64,000 nt of DNA from Rhodoferax sp. Lineage in GTDB: Bacteria > Pseudomonadota > Gammaproteobacteria > Burkholderiales > Burkholderiaceae_C. Location: positions 62,001 to 126,000 of the forward strand of contig NZ_JAQTXM010000012.1 in the NCBI RefSeq assembly GCF_028688795.1, written 5' to 3'. This document shows positions 43,327 through 52,917 of the stretch, in pieces. The notes beneath the pieces are model-generated. The model was not told the origin of the DNA and did no database searches. It saw only the letters and a program-made list of their open reading frames with translations. A program made the position numbers and the translations under genes. The first letter of the stretch is position 1; each line of letters opens with the position of its first letter.

Positions 43327-43341
43327 ACTGTCATCATTCTG

Positions 43342-43397
43342 ATGATATTTGATAAAATAGGCCTCTAGGCTTTGATGATGTTGCGCAAGAGGCTATC
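43342..43397 (-). repeat. AT-rich interspersed repeat, copy E, abutting a nuclease-gene remnant
   Basis: On the minus strand it reads ATAGCCTCTTGCGC, then AAAGCCTAGAGGCC and TATTTTATCAAATAT. It begins exactly at the stop codon (TAG) of the AAA-ATPase/nuclease remnant on the same strand, the same arrangement as copy G. Confidence 0.7.
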
Positions 43398-43545
43398 GAA
43401 TTCGTAGCGTTTCCACCTCGAAATCGACGATGTTGCGGCTGGCCTTGCTGAACTCCACCCCAATCAAGTGGATCGGCTCACCGCGTGCACGGTACTTGTC
43501 GGCGTAGCCCTTGTCCTTGATCTGCTGCACCCGGGCACCGAGCTA
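43393..43545 (-). pseudogene. 3' remnant of an AAA-ATPase/PD-(D/E)XK (PDDEXK_9) gene
   Basis: The minus strand encodes QQIKDKGYADKYRARGEP, then IHLIGVEFSKASRNIVDFEV and ends ETLRIR. This is nearly identical over ~45 residues to the C-terminus of the intact gene at 56366-57919 (QQIKDKGYAKPYLASGQP, IHLIGVEFSKASRSVVGFEV). Homology stops abruptly near 43545, where an integrase fragment begins. All catalytic parts are missing. Confidence 0.85.
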
Positions 43546-43546
43546 A

Positions 43547-43953
43547 TGCGCTTCGCCCGATTCGCCGACGCCAGAGACCATCAAGGGACGCTGACGCTCG
43601 ATCTGCAACTGGATTGGGCGCGCGAGTATGTCGCACGAACGAGCACCGTTACGGCAGCGCGCAGGCTGGAGGTCGTCCGACCGTTCGCGACCTATTACCG
43701 CCAATTCGAGCCCGCCACTGAGGTGCCGCCGCCATTCATCTTGGGCCGCGGCCATCGACGGCTTGCCCCTCACATCTACACCGACCAGGAGATTCGCGAT
43801 CTGCTGGCCCTGACTGACCGCATGACGCCGCCAGGCGGGTTGCGGCCTAAGTTCGCAGCATTGCATCCGCTCTTCCTTCGTCAATTCCAGCGTTTCCAGC
43901 TTCATTTCGATCAATACCCATTTCGTGATGGCTGGCATCATATTAAGGTGTGA
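43547..43953 (+). pseudogene. Fragment of a tyrosine recombinase (site-specific integrase)
   Basis: MRFARFADARDHQGTLTLDL, ARRLEVVRPFATYYRQFEPA, and LGRGHRRLAPHIYTDQEIRD-LLALTDRM match the N-terminal core-binding domain of transposon-type tyrosine recombinases. The sequence departs from homology at ~43855, before the catalytic domain, so no active Arg/His/Tyr set is present. The residue tail after GGLRP is unrelated. A remnant of a past integration event. Confidence 0.7.
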
Positions 43954-43972
43954 CTTTCCGGTAAGCGCATAT

Positions 43973-44740
43973 TCACAGATTCAAATAGTTAGAAATAAAC
44001 CACTTTTTAGCAATCTCATAGCCCATTGGGATCAGTTGATCCTTATTTTCAATAGAAATTGAACCAGGATGTGCTCGGAAATAAACTAATGGATCAGCCA
44101 CATAGGAAATATGTGAATATTTTAATGAAATTAAAGCATAAATGAGCCAATCCACTCCTGCTCCAGTTTTAGCAAAATCATACCCATCTACTCCATCCAA
44201 CTTGTCTTTTATAGCATTTTTGAGATCTGACGTTCTAAACAAGGCTGCACCTGGCGAAACAGGAACGAAATGATCCAAAAAGGTCGAAATTCTTACATAA
44301 CTGTTTCTTGTAATTTTTGTATCACCTAAAAAAGCTTGGTATTGAATGCTACCTTGCCAGTCATTATGACCAACATATGCTGGTGTGTAGACAAAGGCAC
44401 ACTCCTGAATTAAGATATAAGGTAGCGTTTTTTCTAAAAATGATTCATGAATTAAATCATCACTAAATAATATCTTGGCATATTTAGAATTTGCCATGTT
44501 TGCACATTTTAACCAATTTAAAACAGGCCCAATATTATTTTTATTTTCAAAAAACTTTATTCTTTTATCTTTTTTTTGCAAATTTTTGACGATTAGGGGT
44601 GTGGCATCCGTGCTGGCATTATCAATGACGATAATTTCAATATCTGAAACTGTTTGATTTAATGCTGAATTAATTGTTTTCTCTATTAAATTTTCCCTAT
44701 TAAAAACCGGAATTAATATTGATACAAGAGGGTTTTTCAT
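43973..44740 (-). CDS. Glycosyltransferase family 2 protein
   Basis: 255 residues, GT-A fold. N-terminus PLVSILIPVFNRENLIEKTI, sugar-nucleotide segment IEIIVIDNASTDATPLIVKN and the metal-binding pair D94-D95 in AKILFSDDLIHESFLE. The DNA is strikingly AT-rich compared with the flagellar genes around it, pointing to transfer. It lies 19 nt downstream of the giant glycosyltransferase gene, at the 3' end of the flagellin transcription unit, so modification of a flagellin-linked glycan is likely. Confidence 0.85.
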   Translation of the reverse strand: MKNPLVSILIPVFNRENLIEKTINSALNQTVSDIEIIVIDNASTDATPLIVKNLQKKDKRIKFFENKNNIGPVLNWLKCANMANSKYAKILFSDDLIHESFLEKTLPYILIQECAFVYTPAYVGHNDWQGSIQYQAFLGDTKITRNSYVRISTFLDHFVPVSPGAALFRTSDLKNAIKDKLDGVDGYDFAKTGAGVDWLIYALISLKYSHISYVADPLVYFRAHPGSISIENKDQLIPMGYEIAKKWFISNYLNL

Positions 44741-44759
44741 GAGTTATATGTAATGATAA

Positions 44760-47700
44760 TTAATTGGATGGAGTCACAATCTCAGAATTGGTATCAGAAA
44801 TCATCATATGGTTAGAAAAATTGCCAGTTAAAATGTTTCTCTCTTTCATAATTAAAATTAAAAAGCTATGAAACCTCTCTAGTAAAAATCCAATTGTTCG
44901 TCGCTGATATCCTGAACGGTCAATGTAACTGTCTGAGTAACGAAATAAGGCAGCCTGTTCTAAAAGCCCCATTAAATTTGTAAATTCTATCTTTTTAAAA
45001 ACACCGATACTACAGGAGGGAATAAAATTTTTAATATTTAAAAATTTGCAGGCATCATTTTTTGAAATAATTTCATTTGAAACGAGATATTTTGTAAAAT
45101 TTAAAATATCTTCAAGGAAATGATTGGATGCATATTGCTCCAGCATTCCATCTTTAAAATAAACTGGGGTATTGTATAATTCATTACTAACTAAATTTAA
45201 AAAATCTTCTTTGTATAAACTAACATCACTACTTTTTACCAGATTAATCCAAGGTGCATTGGTGGACTTTCTAGAATTTCTGATGTTTGATGCGGTGAAT
45301 CTTCGGTAGTGAAATACCCTTATATATTTTAGATTTTTGCAAAAATAGTCTATATTCTTTGATAGCCAAATTAGTTGAGAGTATTCAGAGAGTGAATTTC
45401 CATTTATTCCGTAGATTTCATCTGGTATCACTAAAGCATTTGGCACTTCTTTTATTTCAATTGGCGATATAAATATATCAAAGGTATCGTTAAAATAACT
45501 CGGCGGAGCTTTGTGTCCGATGCATACATTTAACACATTTTTTTGGTCAAGATTATTATTAACGAGCGTAAGAAAATCATTCCATTTTTTTTTGTATTCA
45601 AAAAAATTACTGCTCCAAATTTCACCGCCAAACGCACCACCACTTTGATGCGTAAGGTGAACACTCCAAGTTCCAAGCGTCAAGCCAGATTCTCTAGCCG
45701 TGCGGCAAAAATCCACATCGTAAAAGTGAAAAGCAAACTGTGGATCAAATTGCACCTTACTGGTTATTAACGTGCTTTTACGAGCTGCAATAAACACCCC
45801 ATCTAACAATTCGCAAGCAGAAGGCACTTCACCAAAATTTGACAGTTGACCGAAGGCATTTACACCATGGCCAACGTGGCCACTGAGGTTGTTCTTGTCA
45901 TCCCATGTGAAGTTTTGATCGACAAAGCACCATGCCGGTTGATTTGGTAAGCGTCGCTTATTACCAGCCACTCCAATTACGTCAAATTTCTTTAATCCAG
46001 CAGCAACGGTTTGCGAGAAGTTGTATTCGTCAATCCAGACATCGTCATGCATGAAAACAAGAATGTCTTCGGGGTGTGCCCGCTCAATGGCAGCGTTGAA
46101 AATTTCAGGCAATCCACGTGCGTTTTGAAAGGCGATATCAACGGAAATATTTTCACCTTGTTGTACTAACCGTTTGATGGATAGACCCAGCGCAGATTGC
46201 GCCCAAAAAGCATACTCAGAGAGTTTGCTTGCGCTCACCACCACCAAAGACGGCAGCTCTGACAAGATGGGCTCAAAACGGGCCTTAGAGTTGCGAGGGA
46301 ATGTATGGTTGTTATTAATATTGAGACTCTGTACCGCAGCATCTATGCACCACCCCTGCCACATGGTGCGCAGCATGGTTTCAAACGCATTGGCAAATTC
46401 TTTGGGCTGCCCCAGCATTGAGGATGCAAAACGCTGCCGCATCCCAGAGCGCAGTTGTGCCAATGCGTCAAGGTGGTCTGACCAATAGCGCCCTATATGC
46501 ACAAACTCTTCAATGCTTCCCGCCACAAAATCGTCCAACCCCAGTTGATGCATCAGTGCGGCACTGAATCGGCTGGCCGGTGTTTGTCCGGCCATTCCCA
46601 ATGTGGGCACGCCCATCCAGGCTGCGTTGGCTGTGGTGGCACCGCCAGCGTGCGGAAACGTGTCTAGGCAAATGTCAACCTGATGGTGCAGCGCCAAGTA
46701 ATCTGCAGTGGCCACACGGGGACAAAACCCAAGTCGGTCTGAGGTGATACTTTCCGCTGCGAAGCTTTTAATAAGATCGTCTTTGTCTTCATTTTCTATA
46801 GCGCAAAGAAACAAGCAAGATGACGGAATGCTGCGCAACAACATGCTCCAAAGCGCAATCACAGAAGCATTGATTTTGTTGGCGCGGTTAAAGCTGCCAA
46901 AGGTGATGGCCCCATGTTTCAATGCGGGCAGGGCGTTGACTGGTGGTGACGAAGCATGTGGCTTGAAAGTGACCACCGACGGCAAATAAGCCATTTTTTC
47001 TGCAAACTGCCAGTCCAGATCACCCGGGGGAATCCAATAGGCATCGCTGATGTAGTAGTCCATGGCTTTCAGACCTGTCGTGCCCAGGTAACCCAGCCAA
47101 CTGGCCTGAATGGGCGCAGGTTTGCGGGCAAATGCCAGCAGCCGGTTTTTGGCGGTGTGGCCTGCCAGGTCTATCAAAATGTCAATTTTTTCAGCACGTA
47201 CCAGCTCCGCCAGTTGGGCGTCATCAAGGTCGACCACGCTATGCCATGTGTGAAACTGTTGGCGCATGCGCTGGGTGTATTCGTCATCATTGCCTTTTGT
47301 ATAAAAAGCATGAAGGGTTAGCCTGCTTTTCTTGGCGAGTTGCTCAAACAGGGGCTCCAAAAAGTTGGCCAGTGCGTGGTGGTTCAGGTCGCCAGACACA
47401 AACCCAATGTGTAGAACACGGTCAGGGTCTTTGTTGTTGGAGTGGGGGTGTTGTTGCGCAAGCAGCGGGGTCTGAAAGCGTTGGCCAAATGCCAGGTGTT
47501 CTTCAAACAAATGCTGGGGCTCTACCAGCACGTCGTGGTTCAGCAGGTACAAGACGTTGCTGTGCGCCACCTCGCGCCGCGGCTCGTGCGCCATGTCGGC
47601 ACGGTAATAGCACGCTTGCGCCTCAGAGATTTGGCCCTTTTCTTCAAATACCTTGCCCAGTTGGATGTAAGCCGACGCGTCTTGTTCGTCCAAACGAAGG

Positions 47701-50700
47701 GCAGCTTCGCAATTGGCCTGCGCGGCATCCACGTCCCCCTTGAATTGCTGCACCATGGCCAAGTTGACCAGCGCTTTGACGTAACCCGGGTCAAGTCGCA
47801 CAGCTTCTTGCAGGTGGGGTAGGGCCTGGTCAGCCTGATTCAGGGCCACCAGCGCCATGCCCAGGTTGTGTTGAGCTACCGGGTCGTCAGCGGCAATGAA
47901 TAGCGCTTGCTTGAGTGGGGTAATTGACGCAGCGTAATTTTCTTGCGCTTGCAAAACGTAGCCTAAAACTCGCCAGGCCACGGCTTCGCCGGGGTATTGC
48001 AGAGTCAGCCGCTTCGCCAACGCATGGGCTGCCGGGTAGTCTTTAGCTTCAAAAAAATCTACCAATGTGGTCAGCAGTATTGGCGGCGCAGGGGTGGGGG
48101 TAGATGCGGGTTGTGTTGAGGGCGTGATGAACACTGTAGTGTCGACATCGATGGCATCAGGCGGCAGATCGTCGCACCAGCGATGCCACATGCTGCGCAC
48201 CAGTAATTCAAAATGTGTAGCATTCTGCGCATTCTGCATAAGGTTTGAGTTCCTAAAACGTTCACGCATTCCAGCGCGAACGGCTGCCAGATCAGTCACA
48301 TGGCTTGCCCAGTGCTGCGCTTTTTCAAGGTAGTCGTCAATGCTGGTGGCAACAAAACCGTCCAAACCCAAGTGGTGCATTTCCATCGCACCCAAGCGGC
48401 TCGCTGGTGTTTCGCCAGCAAGGCATAGCGAAGGCACGCCCATCCAGGCCGCATGGGCTGTGGTGGCCCCACCGCCATGCGGGTAGGTGTCTAGACAAAA
48501 ATCAACCTGGTGATGCAGTGCCAGATAGCTTGGCAAGTTGCAGCGTTCAAAAAACGTCAAGCGCTCCATGGCGATGCCTTCGTTGGCAAAGCTCTGGCGC
48601 AGCAGGCTCTGGCTGTCTTGGGGCATCCCACCAAACATCAGGCGCGACGTTGGCACATTGCGCAGCAACATGCTCCAGAGCATCATCATCGACGCATTGA
48701 CTTTGTTGGGGCGGTTAAAGCTACCAAAGGTGACATAGCCGTTTTTCAACGCTGGCAACTCATTCACAACAGGGGACAATTCGCTGGGCTGAAAAACAAT
48801 GGCTGATGGCAAATAGGCCGCTTTCTCAGCCAATTGCCAGGTCAATTCAGGTGGAAGCCATGCCTTGTCACACAGGTAGTAGTCCATGGCCTGCAAGCCG
48901 GTGGTGCCCAAATACCCCAAATAACTCACTTGCACGGGCGCGGGTTTACGGACAAACGTTAACAAACGGTTATGGGCAGAGTGCCCAGACAAGTCAAACA
49001 AAATATCAATGCCGTCAGTGGTAATTTTTGTAGCCAGGTCAGCATCGGTGTAGCCGGCCACAAAATTCCAAGCCTTGAAACTGGGTTGCAAACGCTTCGT
49101 TACCGCGTCGTCATAAACATGGGTGTAGTAGGCGTGTAGCTCAAGGCTTGGCAGTGCACTGAGCGCACTGAACATGGGCTCAAAAAAGTTGGCCAGCGCA
49201 TGGTCATAAAAGTCCCCAGAAACAAAGCCCACTTTCAGCTGGCGATGTGGATCTTTGCTGTTTGTGAATGTTGCTCTATTGCATGCTGGTAGTGACTCAA
49301 AATGCGAGCCAAATGCCAAGTGTTGCTCGTGCAGTGCTTGCGGTGTGGTGTTGACGTCCAGGCTCAAGCAAAAAAGCAAATTGCTGTGCGCAGCGGCCCA
49401 GTCTGGTTTGATGCGCAAGGCCGCCCGGTACGCCGCTTGTGCAGGCTCAGATTCACCCAGGTCTTTCAAAACAATAGCCAGGTTGTTCAGGGCTTCAGCC
49501 CAGTCAGGTTTTAAGACCAACGCTTGTTGGTAACTTTGCACAGCCTCTAAAAATTTGCCCTGTGCATGCAACGCATTGCCCAAATTATTGTGAGCCATTG
49601 CCATGTCAGGTTGTAATTCCAACGCTTGGCGGCAATACATCTCAGCTTGCGCATTCAAGCCCATCGTTTTAAAAATATTGGCTAAATTGTTGTAAGCTGT
49701 GGGGTTGTTGGGTTGCAGGCCAAGCGCCGTAAGATAGCTTTGCACGGCTTCGTCCAGCAAGCCCTGTTGCTGCATTTCACAGGCCAAATTGAAATGTGCT
49801 TCGTAGTCGTTGGGGCGGTATTGCACTGCAGACCTGTGTGCCAGCAATGCCTCTTTGTAGCGACCCATTGGGCGCAACACCGCGCCCAACATTTTGCGTG
49901 CCAAGCCGTGCTCAGGGCATTGAACAATCAAGGTGTGGGCCAGCGACTCAGCTGCCTCAAACCGGTTTTGGTTGAATAGGTTGTTGAGCTCTTGCTGTTC
50001 CAGTGCCGATGGCTCACCACTTGGCGCAGTAGCCGCAGATGTGTTTGTCATGTCATTTCCAATACTTGCAGTGTCCGCATCTATACCCGCACACCAACGC
50101 TGCCACACCATACGCAAACTGGTTTCAAAATGATCGGCAAAGCCATTGAAATTGCATAAGGCAGACCTGCGAAATTGTTCACGCAAACCTGCCCTAACTG
50201 CTGCCAAGTCATCAATGCGAGTAGCCCAGTCACAAGCCAGTTCAATAAAGTCGTGAGCGTTGGGCGCAATGAATTCTGCAAGCCTTAGGTGCGCCATTTC
50301 GGCTGCGCCAAAGCGGCTGGCTGGCTTCTCGCCAGTCCAGCACAGGGTGGGCACACCCATCCAGGCTGCATGGGCAGTGGTGGCACCGCCACCAAAGGGG
50401 AACGTGTCCAAGCACAAATCGACATGATGGTGGTAGGCCAAATACTCGTGCGTTACTGCGCGCTTTAAAAAGCTCAGTCTGAATTCATCAACACCAAGCT
50501 GCGTAAATTGAGCCAACAGGTCTTTTTGAAAAGCCCCTGCAATGCCACCAAAGACCATTTTTGATGTGGGCACACGTTTTAGTATTTCTGCCCAAGTCCG
50601 AACCACAGTGGGGTTAATTTTGTTGAGCCGGTTGAAACTGCCAAACGTGATGTGACCGTTTGACAGTGCAGGTAGCGCATTCACAGGCGGCGCTAAAGCA

Positions 50701-51869
50701 TCAGGCTCAAAGGCCGCGGCGCAGGGCTGGTAAAGCAATTTTTCAGTAAATTGAGCGTCAAATTGACCAGGCGGCAACCAGTGCGCGTCGGTCACGTAGT
50801 AATCCATAGACTTCAAGCCGGTGCTGCCCAAATACCCCAGCCAACTGATCTGCACCGGGGCCACCCTGCGCGCAAAGACCAGCAGTCGGTTGGGCAGGGT
50901 GTGGCCACTCAAATCAAGTAATATGTCAATACCATCTTGGCGAATTTGTTCTGCCAACTTGTCGTCACTTAGCGTTGCCACATCATGCCAATGCATAAAG
51001 AGTGCCTGTGCACGTTGGGTAACGACATCTTTTTCGGCACGAATGTAATACGCATGCAGCACCAAAGCCGGGCGGCCAGCCAAGCCTTTAAACAAGGGCT
51101 CCAAATAATTGGCCAGCGCATGGTTGTACAGGTCGTTGGTTACAAAACCAACATGCAACGGCCTGTTGACATCTTTGTCATTTTTAAATGTAGACAGGTG
51201 TGGCAAAAAGTTGGTCTCAAAGCGCTCGCCAAATGACATGTGCGCTTGCTGCAGTACGCTGGCGCTTACCTGGTCATCAAGACTGAGCAAATTCAGCACA
51301 TCGCTGTGCAGCTTGATTTCTTCAGGATTCAGCTCTAGTGCCACCCGGTAACTGTTCAACGCTTCGGGCAGTTTGTTTTGGAGTTCCAAGGCATTCCCTA
51401 ATGCCATGTGAGCTTGGGCATAGGTAGGGGCATGCTGCACGGCACGTCGGCAATACTTTTCAGATTCTGCCAGTTGCCCTTGCAGTCGGTACACAATGCC
51501 CAAATTGTTCAGCGCTTTGGCGTAGTCGGTTGCAACAGCCAGAGCTTGTTGAATGCATTTCAGCGCATCGTCTAATTGGCCTGTTCCGATCAGGGCGGTG
51601 CCGAGATTGTTGAGCGTGGCAGCATCATTGGGCAAGAGCTCAAGAGCCCGTTGACTGCTGGCTACCGATTCAGCGTACTTGCCTTGACTTTGATAGATAG
51701 CACCCAGTACTTTCCAATTCAAACCATTTTGTGGGAAACGCTGCGTGAGTGACAACGCCAGTGTTTCTGCCTCTGTAAATCTCCTTTCGCCAAACAGCCT
51801 GGCAAGAGTTTCAAATTCAACTGGGCTTGTTTTTTTTTGATGACTTGTCTGGCGCTTGGTTCTTTTCAT
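44760..51869 (-). CDS. Giant protein: three tandem TPR + OGT/SPINDLY-like modules and two further glycosyltransferase-like domains
   Basis: 2369 residues, cytoplasmic. Three homologous modules (about 1-590, 600-1230, 1240-1840) each hold TPRs (e.g. ALNNLGIVYRLQGQLAESEK) then a GT41-like catalytic part. That part shows GFV(T/S)(N/G)D-x3-HALAN(Y/F), the Lys of FGSFNR-x-NK(I/V), and CLDTFPFGGGATTAHAAWMG, CLDTYPHGGGATTAHAAWMG and CLDTFPHAGGATTANAAWMG. Residues ~1855-2075 resemble a GT2/StrF-type domain (AHPEDILVFMHDDVWIDEYN). Residues ~2090-2369 resemble DUF4422 transferases (YIRVFHYRRFTAS; SGYQRRTIGFLLERFHSF). The C-terminal coding DNA is markedly AT-rich. It starts 14 nt after a flagellin gene; flagellin O-glycosylation is inferred. 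Sugar and acceptor are unknown. Confidence 0.88.
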   Translation of the reverse strand: MKRTKRQTSHQKKTSPVEFETLARLFGERRFTEAETLALSLTQRFPQNGLNWKVLGAIYQSQGKYAESVASSQRALELLPNDAATLNNLGTALIGTGQLDDALKCIQQALAVATDYAKALNNLGIVYRLQGQLAESEKYCRRAVQHAPTYAQAHMALGNALELQNKLPEALNSYRVALELNPEEIKLHSDVLNLLSLDDQVSASVLQQAHMSFGERFETNFLPHLSTFKNDKDVNRPLHVGFVTNDLYNHALANYLEPLFKGLAGRPALVLHAYYIRAEKDVVTQRAQALFMHWHDVATLSDDKLAEQIRQDGIDILLDLSGHTLPNRLLVFARRVAPVQISWLGYLGSTGLKSMDYYVTDAHWLPPGQFDAQFTEKLLYQPCAAAFEPDALAPPVNALPALSNGHITFGSFNRLNKINPTVVRTWAEILKRVPTSKMVFGGIAGAFQKDLLAQFTQLGVDEFRLSFLKRAVTHEYLAYHHHVDLCLDTFPFGGGATTAHAAWMGVPTLCWTGEKPASRFGAAEMAHLRLAEFIAPNAHDFIELACDWATRIDDLAAVRAGLREQFRRSALCNFNGFADHFETSLRMVWQRWCAGIDADTASIGNDMTNTSAATAPSGEPSALEQQELNNLFNQNRFEAAESLAHTLIVQCPEHGLARKMLGAVLRPMGRYKEALLAHRSAVQYRPNDYEAHFNLACEMQQQGLLDEAVQSYLTALGLQPNNPTAYNNLANIFKTMGLNAQAEMYCRQALELQPDMAMAHNNLGNALHAQGKFLEAVQSYQQALVLKPDWAEALNNLAIVLKDLGESEPAQAAYRAALRIKPDWAAAHSNLLFCLSLDVNTTPQALHEQHLAFGSHFESLPACNRATFTNSKDPHRQLKVGFVSGDFYDHALANFFEPMFSALSALPSLELHAYYTHVYDDAVTKRLQPSFKAWNFVAGYTDADLATKITTDGIDILFDLSGHSAHNRLLTFVRKPAPVQVSYLGYLGTTGLQAMDYYLCDKAWLPPELTWQLAEKAAYLPSAIVFQPSELSPVVNELPALKNGYVTFGSFNRPNKVNASMMMLWSMLLRNVPTSRLMFGGMPQDSQSLLRQSFANEGIAMERLTFFERCNLPSYLALHHQVDFCLDTYPHGGGATTAHAAWMGVPSLCLAGETPASRLGAMEMHHLGLDGFVATSIDDYLEKAQHWASHVTDLAAVRAGMRERFRNSNLMQNAQNATHFELLVRSMWHRWCDDLPPDAIDVDTTVFITPSTQPASTPTPAPPILLTTLVDFFEAKDYPAAHALAKRLTLQYPGEAVAWRVLGYVLQAQENYAASITPLKQALFIAADDPVAQHNLGMALVALNQADQALPHLQEAVRLDPGYVKALVNLAMVQQFKGDVDAAQANCEAALRLDEQDASAYIQLGKVFEEKGQISEAQACYYRADMAHEPRREVAHSNVLYLLNHDVLVEPQHLFEEHLAFGQRFQTPLLAQQHPHSNNKDPDRVLHIGFVSGDLNHHALANFLEPLFEQLAKKSRLTLHAFYTKGNDDEYTQRMRQQFHTWHSVVDLDDAQLAELVRAEKIDILIDLAGHTAKNRLLAFARKPAPIQASWLGYLGTTGLKAMDYYISDAYWIPPGDLDWQFAEKMAYLPSVVTFKPHASSPPVNALPALKHGAITFGSFNRANKINASVIALWSMLLRSIPSSCLFLCAIENEDKDDLIKSFAAESITSDRLGFCPRVATADYLALHHQVDICLDTFPHAGGATTANAAWMGVPTLGMAGQTPASRFSAALMHQLGLDDFVAGSIEEFVHIGRYWSDHLDALAQLRSGMRQRFASSMLGQPKEFANAFETMLRTMWQGWCIDAAVQSLNINNNHTFPRNSKARFEPILSELPSLVVVSASKLSEYAFWAQSALGLSIKRLVQQGENISVDIAFQNARGLPEIFNAAIERAHPEDILVFMHDDVWIDEYNFSQTVAAGLKKFDVIGVAGNKRRLPNQPAWCFVDQNFTWDDKNNLSGHVGHGVNAFGQLSNFGEVPSACELLDGVFIAARKSTLITSKVQFDPQFAFHFYDVDFCRTARESGLTLGTWSVHLTHQSGGAFGGEIWSSNFFEYKKKWNDFLTLVNNNLDQKNVLNVCIGHKAPPSYFNDTFDIFISPIEIKEVPNALVIPDEIYGINGNSLSEYSQLIWLSKNIDYFCKNLKYIRVFHYRRFTASNIRNSRKSTNAPWINLVKSSDVSLYKEDFLNLVSNELYNTPVYFKDGMLEQYASNHFLEDILNFTKYLVSNEIISKNDACKFLNIKNFIPSCSIGVFKKIEFTNLMGLLEQAALFRYSDSYIDRSGYQRRTIGFLLERFHSFLILIMKERNILTGNFSNHMMISDTNSEIVTPSN

Positions 51870-51883
51870 AAAGCCAATATTAA

Positions 51884-52699
51884 CTATTTCAGCAACTGCA
51901 ACACGGATTGGGGCAACGAATTGGCTTGCGCCACCATGGCGGTGCCCGCTTGTTGCAGCACTTGAGCACGGGACAAGTTTGCTGTTTCCATGGCGTAATC
52001 TGCATCCATGATGCGGCCACGCGCAGCGGCTGAGTTTTCAGAGGAAACTCGCAAATTGGCAATGACGGAGTCGAATCGATTTTGTGTCGCACCCCAGGTG
52101 GAACGTGCCGTGGTTACAGCTGAAATATCCGCATCCAAAAGGGAAATCTGCGAAAAAGCTGTGCTTGATGCAGTCCCCAAACCTGTAGCAGCTGTTGTGC
52201 CAACATACGACGTGCCAGCGAGCGTGATCTTGTCGTTAACAGTGCTGTTGGCCCCCACCTGAAAGTCAAAAGATGCAGTCGTGTTGGTTACGGATTGCCC
52301 ATTGAAAGTGGTGGCTACTGCGACCCGAGCGTTTTCAGCGGCTAGCAACTTGAATTCTTCATTTAAAGAAGTAATGTCGGTGGACGTGTTGGTGCCGTTA
52401 GAGGCTTGTACTGCCAATTCACGCATGCGTTGCAAGTTGTCTGAGATGGCACCGAGTGCGCCTTCAGCCGTTTGCGCCAGAGAAATGCCGTCATTTGCAT
52501 TACGTATGGCCACATTCATACCACGTGTCTGTGCATTCATGCGCTCTGCAATGGCCAAGCCAGCGGCGTCATCTTTGGCGCTGTTGACGCGCAACCCCGA
52601 TGAGAGCCGAGCCATGGACACCGCCAATGAGTTGCTGGTACCTGCCAAACTGCGCTGGGCATTGAGCGAATTGACGTTGCTGTTGATCGTGGAAGCCAT
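51884..52699 (-). CDS. fliC: Flagellin (first copy)
   Basis: Filament subunit of 271 residues, short, with little between the conserved ends. N-terminal D0/D1: [41 protein letters not shown]-terminal: [20 protein letters not shown] and [20 protein letters not shown]. Start at 52699 with AAGGAGA; the longer frame from 52759 is leader sequence. It heads an apparent operon with the giant glycosyltransferase and the GT2 gene. No clear sigma-28 promoter was found; the best match is GCCGCTTA without a good -35. Confidence 0.95.
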   Translation of the reverse strand: MASTINSNVNSLNAQRSLAGTSNSLAVSMARLSSGLRVNSAKDDAAGLAIAERMNAQTRGMNVAIRNANDGISLAQTAEGALGAISDNLQRMRELAVQASNGTNTSTDITSLNEEFKLLAAENARVAVATTFNGQSVTNTTASFDFQVGANSTVNDKITLAGTSYVGTTAATGLGTASSTAFSQISLLDADISAVTTARSTWGATQNRFDSVIANLRVSSENSAAARGRIMDADYAMETANLSRAQVLQQAGTAMVAQANSLPQSVLQLLK

Positions 52700-52857
52700 G
52701 AGAATCTCCTTAAAGGCATGGGAATTGAGGTGAGGTTTGCCGGTAGACAAATTGTGCAAAATTCAAACCAAGCGCTTAAGCTTGATAAGCGGCAGTGAAA
52801 TCTGTCTTTTCTTCACTTCAATCCAATTGATAGGGTTTGTTTTTTTTCTTAAAAGTC

Positions 52858-52885
52858 TCAAGTTTTTGGCGCAGGCAGCCGAAAA
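52858..52885 (+). promoter_or_regulatory. Sigma-28-like promoter of the second flagellin gene
   Basis: TCAAGTTT, 12 nt, GCCGAAAA. The -35 and -10 match sigma-28 elements but the spacing is one base longer than at flaG and flgM. About 133 nt upstream of the start codon. Confidence 0.6.
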
Positions 52886-52917
52886 CTACTTTAACGGGTT
52901 CCAAAAAGGCTCGTCGT

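Noticed and set aside
44760..51869. Tandem modules as an assembly artefact
   Set aside because: The three modules differ clearly in sequence (for example FNRLNKI, FNRPNKV, FNRANKI), so they are old duplicates rather than misassembled copies.
52738..52800. Sigma-28 promoter for the first flagellin (GCCGCTTA on the minus strand)
   Set aside because: The -10 deviates from GCCGATA and no TAAA/TCAA lies 14-16 nt upstream.
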